NCBI GenBank assembly: GCA_963513935.1
Contig: OY740774.1
Coordinates: forward strand, 83,414,890-83,478,889
Direction of reading: 5' to 3'
Source: Aphrophora alni
Lineage: Eukaryota > Arthropoda > Insecta > Hemiptera > Aphrophoridae
Length of the DNA: 64,000 nucleotides
Position numbers and translations under genes: made by a program. The notes under the pieces are model-generated. The model saw only the letters and a list, made by a program, of their open reading frames with translations. It was not told the origin of the DNA and made no database searches. The first letter of the stretch is position 1; every line of letters starts with the position of its first letter. Positions 58,000 through 64,000 of this stretch are shown in pieces.

Positions 58000-58210
58000 A
58001 TTTTCTTGTTGTTTAAGCGCGAAAAACCTTTAAAATGCTCTAATAGCGTCAGGATTGGAAAAGAACAAGAGTTGGTCAAGAGAGATCAGATAGGAAAAGT
58101 GAAAGAGAGGGATCTAACCTTCAAGACTACATGAAAAGAAGTGTAGATCGTCTTAGGTTCCCTCGGGATTGTCAGGCCCGTACCCACTGCAAATGACCCT
58201 TAGAGAGTAT
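58000..58210 (+). repeat. Family D end module
   Basis: GCGTCAGGATTGGAAAAGAA, CAAGAGTTGGTCAAGAGAGA, GAGAGGGATCTAACCT and GGATTGTCAGGCCCGTACCC. It starts next to CTTGTTGTTTAAGCG, a terminus-like segment shared with 29740 and 45500. Its reverse complement holds GGTTAGATCCC, one mismatch from a tRNA box B. Confidence 0.7.
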
Positions 58211-58785
58211 CTCGTAACTATAAATCTATATTCACGAATTAGTTAACGAAAATTGGGTCCCTTTAAACACTCCTAAGAAATAAACCGTAAAAAAACTTTG
58301 CACAAACTTTATCACCCCCAGAACACATAATGAAAACACCAATTAAAAAAATGTTCTATACTTGTTAGTTAAATAGTAAAAATGGACCATGGTGAAGTTT
58401 TAGATTTATTTAAAAAAAAATCTTCATAAATTTGTTTGTAAATTTGCTGTTTCTTAAGAAGTGAAGTGTTTGCTTTAGTAACAAACCGGTTTGTTTGATT
58501 AATAAAGCAAATACCCGTCTTAGTGTGTTTGTCAACCTTACCTGTCCTCTCGGCAAATATTAACTCCATATATGGTAACAGAGGATTGGGAACTTTATTT
58601 TAGATACGATTACGAAATAGGTCCCGGCTAGATCAGAATATTTGACTGAAGTAAGATGAAACGAGTATCTAAATAGCTTCTTTTTATTTAAACCAATATA
58701 CGAAGTATAGGATATAATCAGAAAAAAATTTATGATCTCAGTTTTTTGACTGACTGACGTCATGACCTTGGGAAGCTGAAAACAT
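58211..58785. other. Unassigned DNA
   Basis: Overlapping short minus-strand frames, no domain. Confidence 0.3.
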
Positions 58786-58789
58786 GAGT

Positions 58790-59690
58790 TTCGATATCCC
58801 GTCCCGTCCATCGTTGTTATCTGTCCGTAAGAACGATAGCAATCACAAAAATTAAAATAGGATCATGAAATTTGATATAGAGGTCTATAGTGCAACCCTC
58901 AGGGTCTCTCTCATAGTGAATGCGAGTGTGGATCTCACATAGTCTTAGGTTAGATCCATAGAGGACTATACTCCTCAGGGTCTCTCTCATAGTGAATGCG
59001 AGTGTGGATCTCACATAGTCTTAGGTTAGATCCATAGAGGACTATACTCCTCAGGGTCTCTCTCATAGTGAATGCGAGTGTGGATCTCACATAGTCTTAG
59101 GTTAGATCCATAGAGGACTATACTTCTCAGGGTCTCTCTCATAGTGAATGCGAGTGTGGATCTCACATAGTCTTAGGTTAGATCCATAGAGGACTATACT
59201 TCTCAGGGTCTCTCTCATAGTGAATGCGAGTGTGGATCTCACATAGTCTTAGGTTAGATCCATAGAGGACTATACTCCTCAGGGTCTCTCTCATAGTGAA
59301 TGCGAGTGTGGATCTCACATAGTCTTAGGTTAGATCCATAGAGGACTATACTTCTCAGGGTCTCTCTCATAGTGAATGCGAGTGTGGATCTCACATAGTC
59401 TTAGGTTAGATCCATAGAGGACTATACTTCTCAGGGTCTCTCTCATAGTGAATGCGAGTGTGGATCTCACATAGTCTTAGGTTAGATCCATAGAGGACTA
59501 TACTCCTCAGGGTCTCTCTCATAGTGAATGCGAGTGTGGATCTCACATAGTCTTAGGTTAGATCCCTTTCTTTAATCTTTCCCATCAGGTCCCTCTTGAC
59601 TAACTCTTGTTTCCTTCCGACCTTGACGCTACAGATAGAGTATTCGAGGACTAGGAGGTTTTATTTTATGTCATTTTCTTCTTTTTTATA
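58790..59690 (+). repeat. Family D copy carrying the 76-bp array
   Basis: Left flank is the internal module (GTCCGTAAGAACGATAGCAA, GGATCATGAAATTTGATATA, a GTCTATAGTGCA segment). Right flank is the end module (TCCCTTTCTTTAATCTTTCC, CTTGACTAACTCTTG, GAGTATTCGAGGACTA). The array has replaced whatever joined them. Confidence 0.75.
58899..59576. repeat. 76-bp tandem array, nine copies
   Basis: AGGGTCTCTCTCATAGTGAA starts units at 58901, 58977, 59053, 59129, 59205, 59281, 59357, 59433 and 59509. Units are nearly identical; the only frequent difference is CTCCTC versus CTTCTC. Each contains CATAGTCTTAGGTTAGATCC, the family D segment that follows the tRNA-like head. Confidence 0.97.
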
Positions 59691-60099
59691 AGTTAAACAA
59701 CAATGGGAAAAACTGTTTGATGCTATCTGTGTAACGAATACTCAAATAATAGATTTAAAACGACTCTCCTCGCTCAGTCTAGATACGTTCCATTGAACGA
59801 TTTGAAGACGGGATTTCATTGCGTGAAACTCAGATTTCATAGCGTGTAACTGAGATTTCATTGTTTTTTTTTCCATTTTAAATTTAAAACTATTGTAAAA
59901 GCCAGAAGTTAACTGCAGTCTTATCAACCAGATAACATTATCCTGCCCTGTAGCTAACCGCAGATTATAAAACAAGGTCTGATGTTATCATAGTAATATA
60001 ATAATATATTAATAGCACTAATTAAATAAGTTATTACTCGAGACGTGTTGTATATCAAATTGTTCGTTGCAAAATCTGCAAAATCTACAAGATTTATAA
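59691..60099. other. Unassigned DNA
   Basis: No feature recognised beyond short frames. Confidence 0.3.
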
Positions 60100-60890
60100 C
60101 AAACTTTAAATGGGGGAACTTGATTGACTTTTTAGTAACCATTAAAATATGAAATATGAAATTGGAAATTCGTCCGTATTTTCCAAAATGGCGGCTAATT
60201 TAGAACACCCTTTATTTTATGGTGTTATTCATAAGTTATGGCTTCACCAAAAAGATACGTCATGGCGTCGTTGTCGCCTGTACTTAAGCAAGATAGCGGC
60301 CATAAAAATTAAGAAATGAACGTACAAATTTGCTATAGAGAACTTTAGTGTGCAGATATATAATCGTATTTAAATTTAGAAAATTTGATTTGAAAATGTC
60401 AAAATGTTTTAGATATTTCACTTTAAATTAGATAAAATATTTTAAAATTTCAATTCTGCATGTTAAGGTAACAACTCGACCTTTCTTCGATGATAAATAA
60501 TGAGTTATGGTCAAAAATGTAATTTCAAATCCTCACCAAATTCAAATACTGTTTATTTCCTACAAATTGTATTCAAATACAAACGAGTGTAACCACATAT
60601 TATTATTATATTTTCCCCAGTTTTAACAATAAAATATAAACAAAAATATATAAATTAATTTTAGAAGCTACAAAGAACAAACAATTTTATACATCGTGGG
60701 CCATTTTAAGCGGACAATCATTGTGATTTTTGAAACTACAAGATTTAAATGCGACTTTCTTTTTAGTGACTATTGAAAATATTAAATTTGATTTCAAAAT
60801 TTGTCCCCCATTTTACAAAATGGCGACCCACTTTATAATTTTATATACAACTTTTTATGGTGTTTTAAAGATTTTTTATTATTGACATGT
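60100..60890 (+). repeat. Diverged direct duplication flanking a family D fragment
   Basis: TTTTTAGTAACCATTAAAAT with CCAAAATGGCGGCTAATTTA near 60130-60200 recurs as TTTTTAGTGACTATTGAAAA with ACAAAATGGCGACCCACTTT near 60760-60835. Between them 60230-60500 is a family D internal module (GTCGTTGTCGCCTGTACTTA). Confidence 0.5.
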
Positions 60891-61336
60891 TTTTTGTAAA
60901 CTAGAACCTTTAGTAGAAGCTAGAACCCTCAAAACATTGAAAATTGAATTTAACAATTAATAGGCTACAATAGCATTATTATAAATTCGACAATTAGTCA
61001 AACAACTATTGTATATCAATAAAAGAATTGCATTTCTTAATCGTTAAATTTAATTTCAAATAATTATTAAATGGTCTTTAGGCCCGAACAGAAACAAAAC
61101 ATAATTTTTTAATCTTTTGAGGGCTCTAGCTACTAAACGGTTACAAAAATTGTCAAGTATAAAAAAACAACTTAAAATGTTGAGTAGAATTCTAAAACAC
61201 AATAAAATATATTCTCCAAGGAGGTGAATGGGGGTGAAAATTGTTTTTGTAAATATCTCGTAACTTATGAATTTAACAAAAATATGTTTCATGTAAATTG
61301 TAAAGATCATAAATTCCCTACATTTTTGGGTTTTTA

Positions 61337-62250
61337 CTGTATAGTATCAAACTGGGAATGCGGCTCAACGAAGGGTCGATTCACTCAAACAAGCGCAGAG
61401 GATTGTGGTGTCCGCTGACCTACCCCCAAGCCACCCGTTATATGTCACCTTAACTTTATAAAACTTTAATTTATTTTATTTGATATTTGATAATAAAATC
61501 TATAATATATAAGAAATATTCTATCAAACAACGTAGACCTATAATTTATTGAGAATTATATTCCAAAATCAACAAGTTTTTTTACAATATTTAAATAGTA
61601 CTAAATGTTTATTTAATCCATACATTATCACAATTTTTATCAATATAAATATACGTTTTTGGATTTTTTAAAAATATTTGTTACATTTTCAACATTAGTA
61701 GGGAATTTTTTGCAGTTTTCAACATTATTCTCTGTTGCTTAGATGAACAAATGTTAAATTTACAAAAAATAAATTGTGTAAATGCCAATATTATCGTTTA
61801 AATACATATTAATTTATTCATACACAGTTTATCACAATGTAAATAATAAAGTACAAATTATGTTTTGTACTATTATTATTATATTGTGCTCCTTTGTTTC
61901 TTTAAAATCGAAAGTACACATTTTTCGTTAAAGATATACGATAGTGTTTATTCACACTTGACTTATTAATCATTCATTTTGTAGCAAACATCGTTGATTT
62001 TGGACTCTATTAAAGTATGTTACACATTGTTTGGTCTTATTTTTTTCTTGTAATGAAGTGTAGAAAAAAAGATTTTCTTTAAAAATATCAAATATAATAA
62101 ATGAAAGTTTGATCAAGTGAAACACATGCGGGTGACCTACGACAGGTACCAGCTAGTCCTAATACTCTGCGCTCCTGTGTGTGATGGCGCGTGCGTTAAA
62201 ATGAGGCGACCCTTCGTTCACCCACATTCCCTGTTTGATAATAGTATAGT
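61337..62250. repeat. Diverged inverted repeat around an AT-rich core
   Basis: TAGTATCAAACTGGGAATGC and CAACGAAGGGTCG near 61341-61380 pair with GGCGACCCTTCGTTCACCCA and CATTCCCTGTTTGATAATAG near 62200-62242. The 0.7-kb core is AT-rich without coding signal. Possibly a decayed foldback element. Confidence 0.45.
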
Positions 62251-62681
62251 TTCGACGCCATTTGGGCCAATTAATTCATTGTTTGTTGGTTGTATGCGTG
62301 GTTTTTCTTTCTTATTACAATCATGACTTGGTCAAATTTCATCGTAGATAAAAATGCAAGGAGTCGAAATAAAATAAATTAACTTGTCTAAAATAGATAT
62401 GTTGGAATTTCTGATTCTCTTGAGTTATTAACAATTAAAGCGCTTAGGTCGTGCACGTGACAGAGGGGTAGTTTCAGCGTTTCAGAACCATCTTTAGGCC
62501 AACACGGTCAATTTTAATCGCATCAAAACTAGACAAATCGTAATTTTGTCTCTTTCTTTCTTATGGCGGCTGCCCCAAATTTCGATATATCGTAAAAAAA
62601 TTAATCGCGATTTAAGACCAAAAATGCGCCAAACTACCAAATTTGATTAAAATCAGTTCACTTGTTTTTATTGTTGAGCAC
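62251..62681. other. Noncoding DNA with a possible low-copy repeat
   Basis: GGCTGCCCCAAATTTCGATA and ACCAAATTTGATTAAAATCA near 62567-62655 resemble the interval 14400-14510. Nothing else recognised. Confidence 0.3.
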
Positions 62682-62908
62682 TATAGTGGAACAGCCCTAA
62701 GACAGCACTTGTGCCCGGTGCGGGGCGGTAGAGGAAGAGGTGGATTATGTCGGAAAATAACACCGTTCCACAAACATTGAATTTGCATTCGAATCGCCAG
62801 CTACCTGAGACTTGCCCTCCTCGCACCCCTTAACGTTTACTCGAGAATAGTAGCCTACAGCGTTTTCACCCGATCTACGAAATACCTTCTTAGACCTGTT
62901 CCACTATA
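62682..62908. mobile_element. Short terminal-inverted-repeat element (MITE)
   Basis: TATAGTGGAACAGCCCTAAG at the left end pairs with a right end CTTAGACCTGTTCCACTATA (two mismatches over 21 bases). The interior is more GC-rich than its surroundings and has no ORF. A TA target is plausible because the repeats start with TATA. Confidence 0.65.
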
Positions 62909-63279
62909 CATAGCGATCTCAAAACCTACTTTGTTAGAGTATACAACTGGACACTAATGTAAATACAAACAAGCTAAGCTACAGGATGTTTATAGCTAAA
63001 CATAGAACAGAAGTAGAGAGGAACACGTGCCGTGAAGTTAGACCTATATTAATTCTAAATCTAAATGTGGAAGATGTGTGTACATGCACGGCTTGGAAAC
63101 TTAATTAGGGAATTGAGATGCTGGCGCATGCGTACTGTACGTGTTTAGGTGACAATAACAATATGAGGGCATGGGTTTATTGCGCACTGCGCAATTAGTA
63201 TAAACTTGGGGAATCTCCTATGTTGTACGAGTATAATTAATTATGTGATTGATTACGGTGCGATAAGGGCGGCTCCAGG
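62909..63279. other. Unassigned DNA
   Basis: No feature recognised. Confidence 0.3.
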
Positions 63280-63560
63280 CCGTATTTCCAGGATATCGAG
63301 GAAACATCCGGAAAGCAGGGAATTAAAACAAATTGATGGACACCTTCATGGTACTTACCCAGCCCCATCATACATATTATGTAATAGAAAAAGTTGGTTT
63401 CTTGAGCCTTGTAGGGAATGGTAAATCAAGAAGTTTTACCCAGTGGAATAAGTTTGTTACACAGGTTTTCTAAAATTTGTAATTTATTACATTTCTTAAA
63501 CTACTTTCTTGACAGCCGTTAGACCCTAACGGGGTTCGTATTAAACGTTTTCAATCGTAT
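63280..63560 (-). repeat. Family D fragment, minus orientation
   Basis: CATGGTACTTACCCAGCCCC, GTTGGTTTCTTGAGCCTTGT, TTTGTTACACAGGTTTTCTA and ACTACTTTCTTGACAGC match the same order as 2640-2840. Confidence 0.65.
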
Positions 63561-63710
63561 TTAGGCTTCTTTTGAAAAAAATCCAACTTCTTGTGTATCA
63601 TTTTCCTCAAAATGAAGCTAAAAATTCATCTACCTAATGAAAATTTTTTGGAGGTAGTATATTAGAAATCAAAAAAATGTGCAGTAAACGAAGCCAAATC
63701 GTCACAAAAA

Positions 63711-63713
<3 letters not shown>

Positions 63714-63751
<38 letters not shown>
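63714..63751. repeat. AT microsatellite
   Basis: Pure TA dinucleotides. Confidence 0.95.
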
Positions 63752-63754
<3 letters not shown>

Positions 63755-63984
63755 TATACCATATATAAAATTTTAGTACAAGATATACAAACATTTTGTG
63801 ATTTAGTCGTGAATAAAAGAAAAAATATGAATTTCAAAAATTTATATTTGAAAAAAATATTTATGAAAAAGGTAAAAGACGACTTAAAAGTTAATCCTAT
63901 TTTATTCAAAATTCACTAACAGATAAAACCTTAACACAGGTTAACTAACATAACCTAAGAAAGATCATTACCATAATACCCTTT

Positions 63985-64000
63985 TCTGGGGCGGGGGGGG
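63985..64000. other. G-run at window end
   Basis: GGGGCGGGGGGGG closes the window. It may be a genuine low-complexity tract or an assembly edge. Confidence 0.5.

Overview
The window is AT-rich eukaryotic DNA with almost no dense coding sequence. It is packed with nested transposable elements, palindromic MITEs and tandem arrays. The families seen (pogo-like DNA transposon, Jockey-like and other non-LTR retroelements, hAT-type MITEs with 8-bp target duplications, a Mutator-like relic, a Tc1/mariner-like relic) and the overall texture fit an arthropod, most likely an insect with a large genome. A hemipteran is a guess. I see no confident host protein-coding gene, tRNA or rRNA. The two best open reading frames both belong to mobile elements.

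Layout. 0-3 kb: LINE relic, a palindromic MITE and an unclassified, very abundant dispersed repeat (here called family D). 3.06-6.35 kb: a complete pogo-like transposon with an uninterrupted transposase, a TA duplication and nine copies of a 15-bp terminal/subterminal motif; it sits inside a family D copy. 7-20 kb: several LINE relics (one 5'-truncated copy with a 13-bp target duplication, one split by family D, one split by a hAT MITE) plus palindromic MITEs. 20-35 kb: family D copies, a 1.27-kb foldback element with an 8-bp duplication, two adjacent MITEs, large imperfect palindromes and a LINE RNase H relic. 35.1-43.4 kb: an LTR element on the minus strand with 1,329-bp LTRs that look identical, one 603-residue coiled-coil ORF and no recognisable pol. 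43.4-45.0 kb: a 131-bp tandem array. 46.2-49.5 kb: a 70-bp tandem array of about 48 copies. 50-54 kb: a comparatively unique stretch with a possible first exon, a long CT microsatellite, and decayed Mutator-like and Tc1/mariner-like transposase genes. 54.8-55.6 kb: a 260-bp tandem array. 57.2-57.9 kb: a Jockey-like ORF1/ORF2 junction relic. 58.9-59.6 kb: a 76-bp tandem array. 60-64 kb: more family D, a small TIR element and low-complexity DNA.

The main themes are these. (i) Four tandem arrays with different periods appear to be amplified from different segments of one dispersed family (D). (ii) The LTR element looks young, lacks pol, and is strikingly C-poor on its sense strand. (iii) The pogo-like element looks structurally complete. 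All family assignments were made by eye from motifs; no database search was possible.
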